64,000 bases of DNA from assembly GCF_020682705.1 (NCBI RefSeq), contig NZ_JAGTTN010000001.1, positions 434,001 to 498,000 on the forward strand, given 5' to 3'. Below are positions 1-10,178 of this stretch, piece after piece. This DNA is from Microbacterium allomyrinae. Its GTDB lineage: Bacteria; Actinomycetota; Actinomycetes; Actinomycetales; Microbacteriaceae. Under the pieces are notes generated by a model, which saw nothing but the letters and a program-made list of their open reading frames with translations, did not search any database and had not been told where the DNA came from. The position numbers were made by a program, and so were the translations under genes. Position 1 is the stretch's first letter, and every line of letters begins with the position of its first letter.

Positions 1-271
1 CGGACGTGACCCCGGCACCGGTGACGCCGGTGATCATGAAGCCGTAGTCCACGCCGTTGGCCGGGCTCATCGTCGGCTTCGATGCGCTGGACGAGACCGT
101 CCACGTCACCACGACAGCGATCACGGCCACGACGGCCACGATCGCGACCGCCAGCGTCGAGCGCAGGATCAGGCGATCGCGGGACTGGCGCGCCTGCACC
201 TGCTGCGCCTTCTCACGCACCGCGTCGCGGCGCTCGCTGGACGCGGCGTTCGGTGACTCGTCGCTCGACAT
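1..271 (-). CDS. DsbA-family (thioredoxin-fold) membrane-anchored protein, N-terminal part
   Basis: Only the first 90 codons are in the window; the rest lies beyond the left edge. The ATG start has an AGAGG Shine-Dalgarno just before it. The visible protein has a charged cytoplasmic head of about 37 residues, one strongly hydrophobic segment (about 38-60) and then an extracytoplasmic stretch. This layout beside a ugpC-type gene matches membrane-anchored DsbA-like proteins of Microbacteriaceae, which act on disulphides outside the membrane. The CXXC active site would be off the edge, so the call rests on N-terminal resemblance only. It is transcribed divergently from the sugar ATPase gene. Confidence 0.55.
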   Translation of the reverse strand, partial: MSSDESPNAASSERRDAVREKAQQVQARQSRDRLILRSTLAVAIVAVVAVIAVVVTWTVSSSASKPTMSPANGVDYGFMITGVTGAGVTS

Positions 272-495
272 GGAACCTCTCGGACGGATTTGGGCCGGTG
301 GATCGGCGGGGGCCGCACGGGAAAGCGGCCGTCCACGATGCTAGCCAGCCACCCTGGGAAATGCCCAGACGCAACCTCCAGGCACGCCGTGTCATACTGT
401 TTTCTGCGCCCGATGAAGGGCGTGCGGGCAAGCCCCCGCTCATTCCATCACTACGGATCGTCCGGCACGTACCTGCCGGTGAAGGAGAAGAAAAC
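272..495 (+). promoter_or_regulatory. Divergent intergenic region with candidate ugpC promoter
   Basis: This 224-bp gap separates two divergent genes. A CATACT hexamer at 393-398 could be the -10 element for the ATPase gene, leaving a leader of about 90 nt. A purine-rich Shine-Dalgarno (GGTGAAGGAGAAG) lies just before the ATG at 496. I see no small gene here. Confidence 0.35.
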
Positions 496-1599
<1,104 letters not shown>

Positions 1600-1608
1600 G
1601 CGGTAAGT

Positions 1609-1655
1609 CGCGACGGCGCGGGTGGGAATCCTCCCCCCGCGCCGTCGCGCTTTTC
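1609..1655 (+). terminator. Rho-independent terminator after ugpC
   Basis: A perfect 14-bp GC-rich stem (1609-1622 with 1636-1649) closes a 13-nt loop. It is followed at once by CTTTTCT. It lies 10 nt after the ugpC stop codon. Confidence 0.85.
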
Positions 1656-1700
1656 TGTCCGGCCCTGAACAACACCGTCGCGCAACGTGAGGAAGTGACC

Positions 1701-3008
1701 GTGCCAGACGCACTGAGCATCACCGCGAGCAGTGTCGATCCGGGTCTGCTGACCCTGCCGTGGTCCACACCGCTCGCCGACTGGCCGTCGAGCAGCATCG
1801 TCTATCTGCCCAAGGGCATCTCACGGCACCTGGTGCGTTTCGCGAACCTGTCCGGCCGAGTCGTGGCGGTCAAAGAGACGACCGAGGCCATGGCACGCCG
1901 CGAGTACGACATGCTCGGCAACCTGGATCGCCTGGACGTGCCGTGCGTGCAGCGCGTGGCGGTGATCGCCGGGCGCAAGGATGCCGACGGCGACCCGCTT
2001 CCGGCAGTGCTGGTGACCGCGCACCTGAAGTTCTCCCTGCCGTACCGAGCGCTGTTCACGCAGGTGCTGCGACCCGACACGGCCACGCGCCTCGTCGATG
2101 CGCTCGCGGCTCTCCTGGTGCGTCTGCACAACGTGGGCTTCTTCTGGGGCGACGTGTCGCTGTCGAACACGCTCTTCCGCCGCGACGCCGGCGCCTTCGC
2201 TGCATACCTCGTCGATGCCGAGACGGGCGAGCTGCACGAGAGCGGTCTGACGCCTGGCCAGCGCGCTCACGACCTGGATGTCGCCCGCACCAACATCGCC
2301 GGCGAGATCATGGATCTCGAAGCCGGCGGCCGGCTCGAAGGCGGCGTGGACGCGGTCGCGATCGCCGACGGCATCGTGTCGTCGTACCACTCGCTGTGGG
2401 CCGCGCTCACCGATACCGAGACGTTCCGCGCCGATGAGGCATGGCGCCTCACGAAGCGCGTGCAGCGGCTGAACGAGCTCGGATTCGACATCGGCGAGAT
2501 GTCGATCCAGACGACGGCCGACGGCACGAAGGTGTCGATCCAGCCGAAGGTCGTCGATGCCGGACACCATCAGCGGCGCCTGTTGCGGCTGACGGGCCTG
2601 GATGTCGAAGAGAACCAGGCGAGGCGCCTGCTCAACGATCTCGACGAGTTCCGCGCCCGCATCTCCCGGCTCGGCGACGACGAGGAGATGGTCGCGCACG
2701 AGTGGGTGACGCGCGTGTTCGAACCGGTGGTGAAGGCGATCCCGTGGGATCTGCGCGCGAAGCTCGAGCCCGCCGAGGTCTTCCACCAGCTGCTCGAGCA
2801 CCGCTGGTACCTCTCGCAGGCGAAGGGCAAGTCCGTCCCCCTCGCAGAGGCCCTCTCGAGCTACATCGACGACGTGCTGCGGCACCGCCGCGATGAGGCG
2901 ACCCTGATGGGTCCCCCGACCGAGACGATGTCGCTGCCGGTGATCACGTCGAGCGTCCCCGTCGTCGACGACGACGAGGACGACATCGACTGGCGCGATC
3001 TCGTCTGA
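1701..3008 (+). CDS. DUF4032 domain protein with kinase-like fold
   Basis: A 435-residue conserved actinobacterial protein of unknown role. Around residues 145-180 it has LHNVGFFWGD, then SNTLF, then YLVDAETGE. This resembles the catalytic loop (HxxGxxHGDxxxxNxL) and the metal-binding D-x-E of protein/LPS-kinase folds, so a phosphotransferase is plausible. Gln/Glu-rich helices fill the C-terminal half, and the tail is acidic (DDDEDD). A GTG start at 1701 is preferred because GAGGAAG lies 5 nt upstream; the GTG at 1695 has no room for it. It appears monocistronic behind the ugpC terminator. The kinase idea is inference from motifs. Confidence 0.8.
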   Translation: MPDALSITASSVDPGLLTLPWSTPLADWPSSSIVYLPKGISRHLVRFANLSGRVVAVKETTEAMARREYDMLGNLDRLDVPCVQRVAVIAGRKDADGDPLPAVLVTAHLKFSLPYRALFTQVLRPDTATRLVDALAALLVRLHNVGFFWGDVSLSNTLFRRDAGAFAAYLVDAETGELHESGLTPGQRAHDLDVARTNIAGEIMDLEAGGRLEGGVDAVAIADGIVSSYHSLWAALTDTETFRADEAWRLTKRVQRLNELGFDIGEMSIQTTADGTKVSIQPKVVDAGHHQRRLLRLTGLDVEENQARRLLNDLDEFRARISRLGDDEEMVAHEWVTRVFEPVVKAIPWDLRAKLEPAEVFHQLLEHRWYLSQAKGKSVPLAEALSSYIDDVLRHRRDEATLMGPPTETMSLPVITSSVPVVDDDEDDIDWRDLV

Positions 3009-3017
3009 GCGACCCGG

Positions 3018-3659
3018 TCAGTACCCGACCGTGAACCGCTCGCGCGAGTGCTTCGGCTGCTCGATCTCGTCGAGCACGGCGACGGCGAGGTCGGCGCCCG
3101 AGATGTAGGAGTCGCCTGCGGCGTCGGTGACGAGCACGTCGCCGCCGTCGCGGTAGCTTCCTGTCCGCTCGCCGGGGTTCCAGACTCCGAACCCGCCGGC
3201 GGGGTGGACGTAGAACCAGTCGCGCGCGGCCGAGCCTCCTTCGAGGTCGTCCAGCACACCGATCGCCTCGAGCGATTCCGGCTTGTACTCCGGGGTGAAC
3301 GAATCCTGATCGACGAGACGCTCGCCGTCCGGTGCGATGAGGCTGCCGCCCGCGCCGCCGATGACGCCGACACGCACGTTCGTGGGCAGCTCGGCGACGA
3401 GCTCGGCGATGTTCGGCCGGAGCTGGCCGAGCATGTCGCCGCGGGGGGCGATGGCGCTCACCACGACGTCGACGCCTTCGAGCTCTGCGACGAGGCTCGG
3501 CACGTCGAGGATCGTTCCCTCGATGTACGTCGCGCCCTCGACCCGCTCGGCGGGGACCGAGCGGGCTACCGACACCACGGTGTGGCCACGGCTCACCGCC
3601 TCGGCGACGATGTTGCTGCCGGCGTAGCCGGTCCCCCCGATGACGGCGATGCGTGCCAT
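3018..3659 (-). CDS. NAD(P)H-binding epimerase/oxidoreductase (atypical SDR)
   Basis: A 213-residue Rossmann-fold protein. It opens with ARIAVIGGTGYAGSNI, the GxxGxxG dinucleotide-binding loop of atypical short-chain dehydrogenases (NmrA/YwnB-like NAD(P)H-binding family). A second conserved stretch, GVDVVVSAIAPRG, follows near residue 70. It lacks an obvious YxxxK catalytic pair, as is usual in the family. The ATG has GGGGAGAA just upstream. The substrate is unknown. It follows rlmB by 23 nt on the same strand and may be the last gene of the cysS-rlmB operon. Confidence 0.8.
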   Translation of the reverse strand: MARIAVIGGTGYAGSNIVAEAVSRGHTVVSVARSVPAERVEGATYIEGTILDVPSLVAELEGVDVVVSAIAPRGDMLGQLRPNIAELVAELPTNVRVGVIGGAGGSLIAPDGERLVDQDSFTPEYKPESLEAIGVLDDLEGGSAARDWFYVHPAGGFGVWNPGERTGSYRDGGDVLVTDAAGDSYISGADLAVAVLDEIEQPKHSRERFTVGY

Positions 3660-3682
3660 GTTCTCCCCTTCGGCGATGACGG

Positions 3683-4675
3683 TCAGTGGGCGCGCGTCGC
3701 GCGCACGGTGGATACCTGGTAGAGCGCGACGGATGCCGCGATCCCGGCGTTCAGCGATTCCGTGGCGCCAGAGATCGGGATCGACACGATCTGGTCGCAC
3801 GTCTCGGTCACCAGACGCGAGAGGCCCTTGCCCTCGGACCCGACCACGATGACGACGGGCCGGTCGGCCAGCTCGAGCAGCGGCAGCGACACGTCGCCCC
3901 CGCCGTCGAGGCCGAGGATGAACACGCCCTGCTTCTTGAATTCCTTGAGCATCGCGGTGAGGTTCGCGGCGAGCGCCACCGGGATCCTCGCGGCGGCGCC
4001 GGCGCTCGTCTTCCACGCCGCCGAGTTGACACTCGCCGAACGGCGCTGCGGCACGATCACGCCGTGCCCGCCGAAAGCGGCCGTCGAGCGGATGATCGCG
4101 CCCAGGTTGCGCGGGTCGGTGATTCCGTCGAGTGCCACGAAGAGCGGCGTCTCGTCGGCGTCGATGACCTTCTCCAGCAGGTCCTGCGGGTGCGCATACT
4201 CGTAGGGCGGAACCTTGAGCGCGACGCCCTGGTGCACGCCGTCGAATCCGGCCATGCGATCCAGCTCCGGGCGCGTGACCTCGAGAACGGGAATGCTGCG
4301 GTGCGTCGCGATCGACAGCATCTCTTTGACGCGGTCATCCATCTCGACGCGCTGCGCGATGTAGAACGCTGTTGCGGGGATCTTGGCCCGCAGCGCCTCG
4401 AGCACGGAGTTGCGGCCGGTGACCGTCTCGGTGTCGTCTTCCTTCTTCGCGGGCCGCGACGAGCGGGGCGCAGTCTGCCCGGGCTTGCCCTTGCCTCCTG
4501 CAGCCGCGTAGCGCTCGGACGCCGCCTTGCGCTTGCCGGCGGGGTGCCACGCGCGGTCCTCGGCCTTGGGGGTCGGCCCCCGGCCTTCGAGGGACCGCTT
4601 GTTCTTGCCGCCGGTGCCCTTGGTGGGGCCCTTCTTGTTGCCCTTGCTTGCGCCGGGGCGTCCTGGCTTAGCCAT
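3683..4675 (-). CDS. rlmB: 23S rRNA (guanosine-2'-O-)-methyltransferase RlmB
   Basis: A 330-residue SpoU/TrmH-family SAM-dependent 2'-O-methyltransferase. A Lys/Gly-rich basic tail (about residues 1-90) precedes the substrate-binding domain (GRNSVLEALRA). The C-terminal SPOUT knot carries the signature runs GITDPRNLGAIIRS, VVGSEGKGLSRL and PISGATESLNAGIAASV. The likely target is G2251 of 23S rRNA. The ATG at 4675 has GGAGTATCA before it and overlaps the end of cysS by 8 nt, so the two are co-translated. The pairing cysS-rlmB is conserved in actinobacteria. Confidence 0.92.
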   Translation of the reverse strand: MAKPGRPGASKGNKKGPTKGTGGKNKRSLEGRGPTPKAEDRAWHPAGKRKAASERYAAAGGKGKPGQTAPRSSRPAKKEDDTETVTGRNSVLEALRAKIPATAFYIAQRVEMDDRVKEMLSIATHRSIPVLEVTRPELDRMAGFDGVHQGVALKVPPYEYAHPQDLLEKVIDADETPLFVALDGITDPRNLGAIIRSTAAFGGHGVIVPQRRSASVNSAAWKTSAGAAARIPVALAANLTAMLKEFKKQGVFILGLDGGGDVSLPLLELADRPVVIVVGSEGKGLSRLVTETCDQIVSIPISGATESLNAGIAASVALYQVSTVRATRAH

Positions 4676-6080
4676 TGATACTCCAATGTGTCCCATCGGG
4701 ACCGTCTTCGAGGGCGATGCCGGCCGCCGCGATCGCGTCGCGGATGCGGTCGGCTGCCGCCCAGTCTTTCGCGGCGCGCGCCTCGGCACGCTGCGTGATC
4801 ATCGTCTGCACGAGGGCGTCCAGAGCGGTTGCCTCCGCCACGTCTCCCCCACTGCCTGAAAGCTGCTCGAATCCGAGCAGCCGGGTCATCGCATCGACGG
4901 CGGTGAAGGCATCCCATGCCGCCCCCGTGTCGCCGGCGTCGATCGCCGCGTTCCCGCGTCGTACGGTGTCATGGAGCACGGCGAGGGCCTGCGGCACGCC
5001 GAGGTCGTCGTCCAGCGCTGCGGCGAAGGCCTCGGGGATCTGCCCGATCGCCGTATCGTCGGGCGCGCCCGCGAGACTGCGGCGGACGCGCTCGATGAAC
5101 GTCGCGATCCGCTCGAGTGCCGCCTCGGCCTCGTCGAACGTCGAGTCGGTGATGTCGAGGCTGGAACGGTAGTGCGCCGCGGCGAGCGCGTAGCGCACGA
5201 CAAGCGGGTCGCGCTCGCTCAGCACATCGTCGGCGAGGAGGAAGTTGAACAGCGACTTCGACATCTTCTGCGAGCCGACCGTCACCAGGCCGTTGTGCAC
5301 CCAGTACCGGGCGAAGCCGTCACCGGCCGCCGTCGACTGCGCCAGTTCGTTCTCGTGGTGCGGGAACCGCAGGTCGAGGCCGCCGCCGTGGATATCGAAA
5401 TCGGCACCGAGGTAGCGGCGCGACATCGCGGAGCACTCGATGTGCCAGCCGGGGCGGCCGGCGCCCCACGCGGACTCCCAGGTCGCCGACGAGGGCTCAC
5501 CGGACTTGGCGCCCTTCCACAGCGCGAAATCGCGAGGGTCGCGCTTGCCGCGCGGATCCGCGTCGGTCGCGGGCTCCATCGCGTCGAGCGACTGGTTGGT
5601 GAGCGAACCGTAGTCCGGCCAGGACCGGACGTCGAAGTAGACGTCGCCGGCGGCTTCGGAGCCGGCGGGCGCCGCGTAGGCGTGGCCGGCATCGATCAGG
5701 CGTTGGATGATCTCCTGCATCTGCGGGATGGACGCGGTCGCGCGCGGCTCGTAGGTCGGCGGAAGGATGCCGATCGCCGTGTAGGCGCGGGTGAACTCCT
5801 GTTCCATCCGGTACGCGAGCGCCCACCACGGCTCGCTGTCGTCCGCATTGGCGAGCACCTTGTCGTCGATGTCGGTGACGTTGCGGACGAACGTAACGCG
5901 GCCATACCGGTGCGAGAGCCAGCGGCGGAGGATGTCGAAGCTCAGCGCGCCGCGGAGGTGCCCGATGTGGGGCCCGGACTGCACGGTCGGTCCGCACACG
6001 TAGATCGTGACGTTCGCGGGGTCGATCGGCACGAAGTCGCGCAGGACCTGCGCCTTGGTGTCGTAGAGCTGAACCGTCAC
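4668..6080 (-). CDS. cysS: Cysteine--tRNA ligase
   Basis: A 470-residue class I aminoacyl-tRNA synthetase charging tRNA-Cys in the cytosol. The HIGH motif is at residues 38-41 within GPHIGHLRG, and KMSKS is present ([11 protein letters not shown]). The zinc-binding cysteine in YVCGPTVQ is kept. The GTG start lacks a Shine-Dalgarno. TAGGCT ends exactly 6 nt before it, so translation of a leaderless mRNA is likely. In many actinobacteria cysS follows ispDF; here a divergent EamA gene and a GNAT gene separate them. Confidence 0.95.
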   Translation of the reverse strand: MTVQLYDTKAQVLRDFVPIDPANVTIYVCGPTVQSGPHIGHLRGALSFDILRRWLSHRYGRVTFVRNVTDIDDKVLANADDSEPWWALAYRMEQEFTRAYTAIGILPPTYEPRATASIPQMQEIIQRLIDAGHAYAAPAGSEAAGDVYFDVRSWPDYGSLTNQSLDAMEPATDADPRGKRDPRDFALWKGAKSGEPSSATWESAWGAGRPGWHIECSAMSRRYLGADFDIHGGGLDLRFPHHENELAQSTAAGDGFARYWVHNGLVTVGSQKMSKSLFNFLLADDVLSERDPLVVRYALAAAHYRSSLDITDSTFDEAEAALERIATFIERVRRSLAGAPDDTAIGQIPEAFAAALDDDLGVPQALAVLHDTVRRGNAAIDAGDTGAAWDAFTAVDAMTRLLGFEQLSGSGGDVAEATALDALVQTMITQRAEARAAKDWAAADRIRDAIAAAGIALEDGPDGTHWSING

Positions 6081-6086
6081 CGCACC

Positions 6087-6092
6087 AGCCTA
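6087..6092 (-). promoter_or_regulatory. -10 element (TAGGCT) for leaderless cysS
   Basis: TAGGCT reads on the minus strand and is followed by six bases and then the GTG of cysS. The expected transcription start therefore falls on the start codon. Confidence 0.5.
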
Positions 6093-6177
6093 CCGGCGGG
6101 CGCCTGTGCGTCCGGAGTACGACCGGCAGGCGGGCACGGCTGGGTCGAAGCTCGGTCGAACCGGTACAACTAGGAGC

Positions 6178-7128
6178 GTGCTGCACGTTCTCGCCGTCCT
6201 CGCCGCCGCTGTGCTGTTCGGCACCACCGGCACGTCCCAGGCGCTGGGCCCCGACGGGACGACCCCGCTCTCGATCGGCGTCATGCGGATGGTCATCGGC
6301 GGCACCGGCCTGGCGCTGATCGCATTCCCGCTGGCCGCACGCCATGCGCGCCGCGTGGCGACCGGCTCGGCGAACGCCGCCGGAGTACCGCGACCCTGGC
6401 TGGGCGCCGGCCCGCTCGCGCTCATGGTGCTGACCGGCCTGTGCCTGGCGATCTACCAGCCGCTCTTCTTCCTCGGCACCGACCGCAACGGCGTCGCCGT
6501 CGGAACGGTGGTCGCCCTCGGATCGGCGCCCATCCTCGCGGGTCTGCTCGAGTGGGCGCTCACCCGACGGATGCCGACCCCGACGTGGATGGGAGCGACG
6601 GCGCTCGCGACGCTCGGCGTGATCCTCCTCGGCTTCGGCGGCGAGGCGGGCGGCACCGGGGGCACCGATCCGCTGGGACTGCTGGGCTCGGTCGGGGCGG
6701 GAGCCTCGTTCGCCGTCATCGCGAACGCGCAGCGCCGGCTCCTGGATCAGGGCTGGGACCCGTTCACGGTCGTCGGGGCGATGGGGGCGAGCGCGGCGCT
6801 GCTCTGCGTCTTCGCGATCCCGTTCGTCGACCTCGCGTGGCTTGCCACTCCCCGCGGGCTGGTGATGGCGCTGTGGCTGGGCCTGGCGACGATCTCGATC
6901 GCCTACGTGATGTTCACCTGGGGGCTGAGCGGCCTCACCGCGGCGACGGCGGCGACTCTGACCCTGGGCGAGCCGCTGACGGCGAGCATCCTCGGCATCA
7001 CAGTGCTCGGCGAGCGCCTGTCACCGCTGGCGATCGGCGGACTCATCGTGCTGGCCGCAGGCCTCGCGCTGCTGGCGTGGGGATCGCGCGCACCACGCGA
7101 CCCGGCTCCGTTCGCCGTCGAAGGCTGA
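6178..7128 (+). CDS. EamA/DMT-family exporter
   Basis: A 316-residue integral membrane protein of the drug/metabolite transporter superfamily. It has ten hydrophobic segments in two EamA repeats; the second repeat includes TLTLGEPLTASILGITVLGE, a typical DMT run. It would export a small metabolite or amino acid, but the substrate cannot be read from sequence. The GTG at 6178 fits the usual N-terminus (VLHVLAVLAAAVLFGTTG). AGGAG lies only one base before it, so the exact start is uncertain; an in-frame GTG at 6106 is less likely. It is divergent from cysS. Confidence 0.85.
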   Translation: MLHVLAVLAAAVLFGTTGTSQALGPDGTTPLSIGVMRMVIGGTGLALIAFPLAARHARRVATGSANAAGVPRPWLGAGPLALMVLTGLCLAIYQPLFFLGTDRNGVAVGTVVALGSAPILAGLLEWALTRRMPTPTWMGATALATLGVILLGFGGEAGGTGGTDPLGLLGSVGAGASFAVIANAQRRLLDQGWDPFTVVGAMGASAALLCVFAIPFVDLAWLATPRGLVMALWLGLATISIAYVMFTWGLSGLTAATAATLTLGEPLTASILGITVLGERLSPLAIGGLIVLAAGLALLAWGSRAPRDPAPFAVEG

Positions 7129-7190
7129 GCCGGGAGCGCCCCGGTCCGCGAAACGTGGCGGCAATGACCACATGGCACACTGGCCGTGCC

Positions 7191-7658
7191 ATGCCGCACG
7201 CGATCGAGATCCGCCCCGACGACCTCACGGATGAGGCGAGCCGCCGCCTCGTCGCTCTGCATATCGCGGGGATGCACGACACGTCACCCGCCGAGAGCAT
7301 GCACGCGCTCGATGTCGACGCGCTCCGGCATCCGTCGATCTCGATCTGGTCAGCCTGGATCGACGGGGAGCTCGCGGGCATCGGCGCGTTGAAGTCGCTC
7401 GACGAGCGGCGGGGCGAGCTCAAGTCGATGCGCGTCGACGACCGGTTCCTCGGCTACGGGGTGGGCCGCGCGCTGCTGCGGCACATCGTCACGGAGGCGC
7501 GGGATCGCGGAATGACGGGGCTCTGGCTCGAAACGGGGACGGCCGAGGAGTTCGTCCCCGCACAGCGGCTGTACGAGAGCGAGGGCTTCGCGAACTGCGG
7601 GCCGTTCGAGGACTACGTGCTCGACTCGTTCTCGGTCTTCATGACCCGGGCGCTCTGA
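7191..7658 (+). CDS. GNAT-family N-acetyltransferase
   Basis: A 155-residue acetyl-CoA-dependent acetyltransferase. The motif A region KSMRVDDRFLGYGVGRALLRHIV supplies the V-x-x-x-x-R/Q-x-x-G-x-G/A loop that binds the CoA pyrophosphate. The C-terminal FVPAQRLYESEGF matches the family's motif B. The acceptor is unknown. The ATG at 7191 is used; an in-frame ATG at 7164 would add nine residues. It follows the EamA gene on the same strand with a 62-nt gap and could be cotranscribed with it. Confidence 0.85.
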   Translation: MPHAIEIRPDDLTDEASRRLVALHIAGMHDTSPAESMHALDVDALRHPSISIWSAWIDGELAGIGALKSLDERRGELKSMRVDDRFLGYGVGRALLRHIVTEARDRGMTGLWLETGTAEEFVPAQRLYESEGFANCGPFEDYVLDSFSVFMTRAL

Positions 7659-7698
7659 CCGCGCGCCTCACGCCGAGACGCTCACGCACCCCGCGGGC

Positions 7699-8901
7699 TC
7701 AGGCGGGGACGACGAGAGCGACCGCGAAGGCAGCGACACCGTCGCCGTGTCCGGTGAACCCCAGACCGTCGGTCGTGGTCGCCGAGACCGACACCGGCGC
7801 ACCGCCGAGCGCCGCCGAGAGCGTCCGCTCGGCCTCGGCGCGTCGCACCGCGAAACGCGGACGGTTGGCCTGCACCTGCACCGAGACGTTGCCGACCCGC
7901 CAGCCCGCCTCGCCGAGGATGCCGACGGTGCGCGAGAGGAAAGCCTCGGCGTGCGCGCCGGCGTACTCGGGGTGGTCGGTGCCGAAGTGGGTGCCGATGT
8001 CTCCGAGACCGGCCGCGGCCAGCAGCGCATCGACGATCGCGTGGGCGACGGCATCGCCGTCGGAGTGCCCCGACAAGGCCGGCTCGTTCGGCCATTCCAG
8101 TCCGGCCAGCCACAGCGATCCTTCGCCGCCGAACGCGTGCACGTCGGTGCCGATGCCCACTCGCGGGATGGGGGCGGTGCGTTCGAGGCGCGCCGGCGCC
8201 GCGACGGGAGCGGGCGCCACGAGATGCCGGGCCCGCTCGAGATCTGCGGCGGTGGTGATCTTGAAGGCGAGCGGATGCCCCGGCACGGCCGCGACGGAAT
8301 ATCCGGCTTCGGCGACGAGGGCCGCGTCGTCGGTGAACTCCCTGCCCGCGGAGACATATGCCGCGTCGAGCACGTCTCGACGGAAGCCCTGCGGTGTCTG
8401 CGCCGCCGACAGTTCCGAGCGATCGACGGCTCCCACGACGACCGACTCCGAGACGCGCTTGATCGTGTCGATCACCGGGAGCACCGGCACAACGCCGGCC
8501 GCACCGCCCTGAACGGCCGCGGCCACCCGGGCGAACACCTCGGGCGGGGTCAGCGCTCGTGCGGCGTCGTGCACGAGGACAGTGTCGATATCGGCCCACA
8601 GCGCTTTGAGCCCCGCGGCCACCGACGCTTGACGCGAGGTGCCTCCGGGCACGACCGACACGAGGTCGCGGCGGTCGCCCGCGGCATCCAGCGCCTCGGT
8701 GAGCGCATCACCGACCCGTGATTCCGGCGCCACGATCACGACCTGCGCGGAGGGTGCCGCGAAGACGCCCTCGAGCGCATGGCGCAGGATCGTTCGACCG
8801 TCGATCCCGACGAACGCCTTGGGAGCGCCCGCTCCCAAGCGCGTGCCGGAACCGGCGGCGACGACGATGACTCCGACGTGGGGAACGGGAGTGATGCTCA
8901 C
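7699..8901 (-). CDS. ispDF: Bifunctional IspD/IspF (MEP cytidylyltransferase / MEcPP synthase)
   Basis: A 400-residue fusion covering two steps of the non-mevalonate isoprenoid pathway. Residues about 1-235 are IspD, with the nucleotide-binding [11 protein letters not shown] and HDAARAL. Residues about 245-400 are IspF, with the metal-binding GTDVHAF, the [10 protein letters not shown] loop and the C-terminal [11 protein letters not shown]. The IspE step lies between the two reactions and is encoded elsewhere. The GTG start is preceded by TAGCGT at 6 nt, suggesting a leaderless mRNA, although carD ends only 22 nt upstream and read-through is also possible. The carD-ispD-ispF order is conserved in actinobacteria; the fusion occurs in some lineages. 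Confidence 0.95.
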   Translation of the reverse strand: MSITPVPHVGVIVVAAGSGTRLGAGAPKAFVGIDGRTILRHALEGVFAAPSAQVVIVAPESRVGDALTEALDAAGDRRDLVSVVPGGTSRQASVAAGLKALWADIDTVLVHDAARALTPPEVFARVAAAVQGGAAGVVPVLPVIDTIKRVSESVVVGAVDRSELSAAQTPQGFRRDVLDAAYVSAGREFTDDAALVAEAGYSVAAVPGHPLAFKITTAADLERARHLVAPAPVAAPARLERTAPIPRVGIGTDVHAFGGEGSLWLAGLEWPNEPALSGHSDGDAVAHAIVDALLAAAGLGDIGTHFGTDHPEYAGAHAEAFLSRTVGILGEAGWRVGNVSVQVQANRPRFAVRRAEAERTLSAALGGAPVSVSATTTDGLGFTGHGDGVAAFAVALVVPA

Positions 8902-8907
8902 CCGTTC

Positions 8908-8913
8908 ACGCTA
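8908..8913 (-). promoter_or_regulatory. -10 element (TAGCGT) in front of ispDF
   Basis: The minus strand reads TAGCGT, six bases, then the GTG start of ispDF, in the 22-nt gap after carD. It would allow leaderless expression independent of carD. Confidence 0.4.
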
Positions 8914-8923
8914 CCGGTGCGTG

Positions 8924-9406
8924 TCAGCTGGCGAGAACCTCGTCGAGGATCACGCCGGCGCGCTCCTCATCGGTCTTCTCCGCGAGCGCGAGCTCGGAGA
9001 TGAGGATCTGCTTCGCCTTCGCGAGCATGCGCTTCTCACCTGCCGACAGACCGCGATCCTGATCGCGGCGCCAGAGATCGCGCACGACCTCGCTCACCTT
9101 GATCACATCGCCGGAGGCGAGCTTCTCGAGGTTGGCCTTGTACCGGCGGGACCAGTTGGTCGGCTCCTCGGTGAAGGGGGCGCGCAACACTTCGAAGACC
9201 TTGTCCAGGCCTTCTTTTCCGATCACATCACGAACGCCGACCAGATCGACATTCTCAGCGGGAACCTCGATGATCAGGTCGCCTTGCGTGACGTTGAGCT
9301 TCAGATATCTCTTCGTCTCGCCCTTGATGATCCGGTCTTTGACCTCGATGATCGTTGCCGCGCCGTGGTGGGGGTAAACGACCGTCTCGCCAACCTCAAA
9401 AAGCAT
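8924..9406 (-). CDS. carD: CarD-family RNA polymerase-binding transcription regulator
   Basis: A 160-residue essential actinobacterial factor that stabilises the open promoter complex of RNA polymerase. The N-terminal Tudor-like RNAP-interaction domain begins [17 protein letters not shown]. The helical C-terminal DNA-binding domain contains the wedge tryptophan region [17 protein letters not shown]. The ATG at 9406 is chosen because AAGGA lies 9 nt upstream; the longer reading start at 9442 has no such site. It is the first gene of a carD-ispDF operon and divergent from the LpqE-like lipoprotein gene, the arrangement seen around Rv3583c-Rv3584 of Mycobacterium tuberculosis. Confidence 0.95.
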   Translation of the reverse strand: MLFEVGETVVYPHHGAATIIEVKDRIIKGETKRYLKLNVTQGDLIIEVPAENVDLVGVRDVIGKEGLDKVFEVLRAPFTEEPTNWSRRYKANLEKLASGDVIKVSEVVRDLWRRDQDRGLSAGEKRMLAKAKQILISELALAEKTDEERAGVILDEVLAS

Positions 9407-9432
9407 GGAGTTATGTCCTTTCGGCAACCTCC

Positions 9433-9438
9433 AGGATA
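9433..9438 (-). promoter_or_regulatory. Candidate -10 element (TATCCT) for carD
   Basis: The minus strand carries TATCCT 26 nt before the carD ATG. The surrounding 40 bp are unusually A/T-rich for this window. No clear -35 is seen. Confidence 0.4.
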
Positions 9439-9522
9439 CCACAGGAGAAATACGCTAAGGTTCTCCGCCCTCCGGTCGGTCCGTGCCCACGGTGCCGCTC
9501 CGCGCGCGCGTCTGCGAGCCCC

Positions 9523-9528
9523 TAGAAT
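9523..9528 (+). promoter_or_regulatory. -10 element (TAGAAT) for the LpqE-like gene
   Basis: TAGAAT is close to the consensus and predicts a transcript beginning near 9535. That rules out translation from the ATG at 9527 and supports the GTG at 9563, which has GGGAGGA upstream. Confidence 0.55.
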
Positions 9529-9562
9529 GCCTAAGAAGCCGTCATCCGTCCTGGGAGGATCT

Positions 9563-10102
9563 GTGATTTCGATACACCGCCGTGGCGGTTCGACACCCGG
9601 CCGTTTCGGGGCGGCACTCGATCCGAGGAAGCCGCGGCTCGTCGCGTCGCTGGCCATCGGAGCCGCGCTCGTCGTCGGCACCACCGGCTGCAGCATGATC
9701 TCGCCGCAGGCGACCACGATCGGCTACGCCGCCGCAGAGGGCGTCAACGTGCCCGACGAGTCGGGTCCGCTCGAAGTGCGCAATGCGCAGATCGTCGCGA
9801 ACGAAGACGGCTCTGAGGGCAACTTCGTCGCCGCCGTCATCAATCGCACCGACGAGTCCCACACGCTGACCATCGAGCTGGGCGAGGGGTCCTCGGTGAT
9901 CCCGCTCACCCTCCGCGTGCCCGCCGGCGCCACGATCAGCCTCGGCGCCGACGGCGAAGAGCCGCTGCTCGTCGAAGGACTCGACACCCCGCCCGGCGCC
10001 GACATCGTCGGATTCTTCCAGTCGGGCGACGGCACCGGCGTGCTGGTCTCCGTGCCCGTCCTCGACGGCGCGCTCGACTACCTCGCACCGCTCGCGCCCT
10101 GA
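9563..10102 (+). CDS. LpqE-like conserved lipoprotein
   Basis: A 179-residue secreted lipoprotein of unknown function. After a basic N-terminus and a hydrophobic stretch, the lipobox VGTTGC gives an acylated cysteine near residue 38. The mature part is a compact beta-rich domain (roughly VRNAQIVANEDGSEGNFVAA onward) rich in Asp and Glu. GTG at 9563 is chosen from GGGAGGA at 5 nt spacing and from the promoter position. Its place divergent to carD matches LpqE (Rv3584) of M. tuberculosis; similarity is judged by eye and by synteny. Confidence 0.7.
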   Translation: MISIHRRGGSTPGRFGAALDPRKPRLVASLAIGAALVVGTTGCSMISPQATTIGYAAAEGVNVPDESGPLEVRNAQIVANEDGSEGNFVAAVINRTDESHTLTIELGEGSSVIPLTLRVPAGATISLGADGEEPLLVEGLDTPPGADIVGFFQSGDGTGVLVSVPVLDGALDYLAPLAP

Positions 10103-10126
10103 CGGGCGAGAACGACCGCAGACACG

Positions 10127-10157
10127 AGAAGGGGCGCCCCGCCGGGGCGCCCCTTCT
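10127..10157. terminator. Bidirectional terminator between convergent genes
   Basis: A perfect 14-bp stem (AGAAGGGGCGCCCC with its complement) around a 3-nt loop sits between the LpqE-like gene and regX3. The A/T bases at both stem ends let it work in either direction. Confidence 0.75.
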
Positions 10158-10178
10158 GTCGTCTCCGCGTCGCTGCCG

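Noticed and set aside
9527..9562. ATG at 9527 as start of the LpqE-like gene
   Set aside because: It lies inside the TAGAAT -10 element; the GTG at 9563 has a good Shine-Dalgarno.
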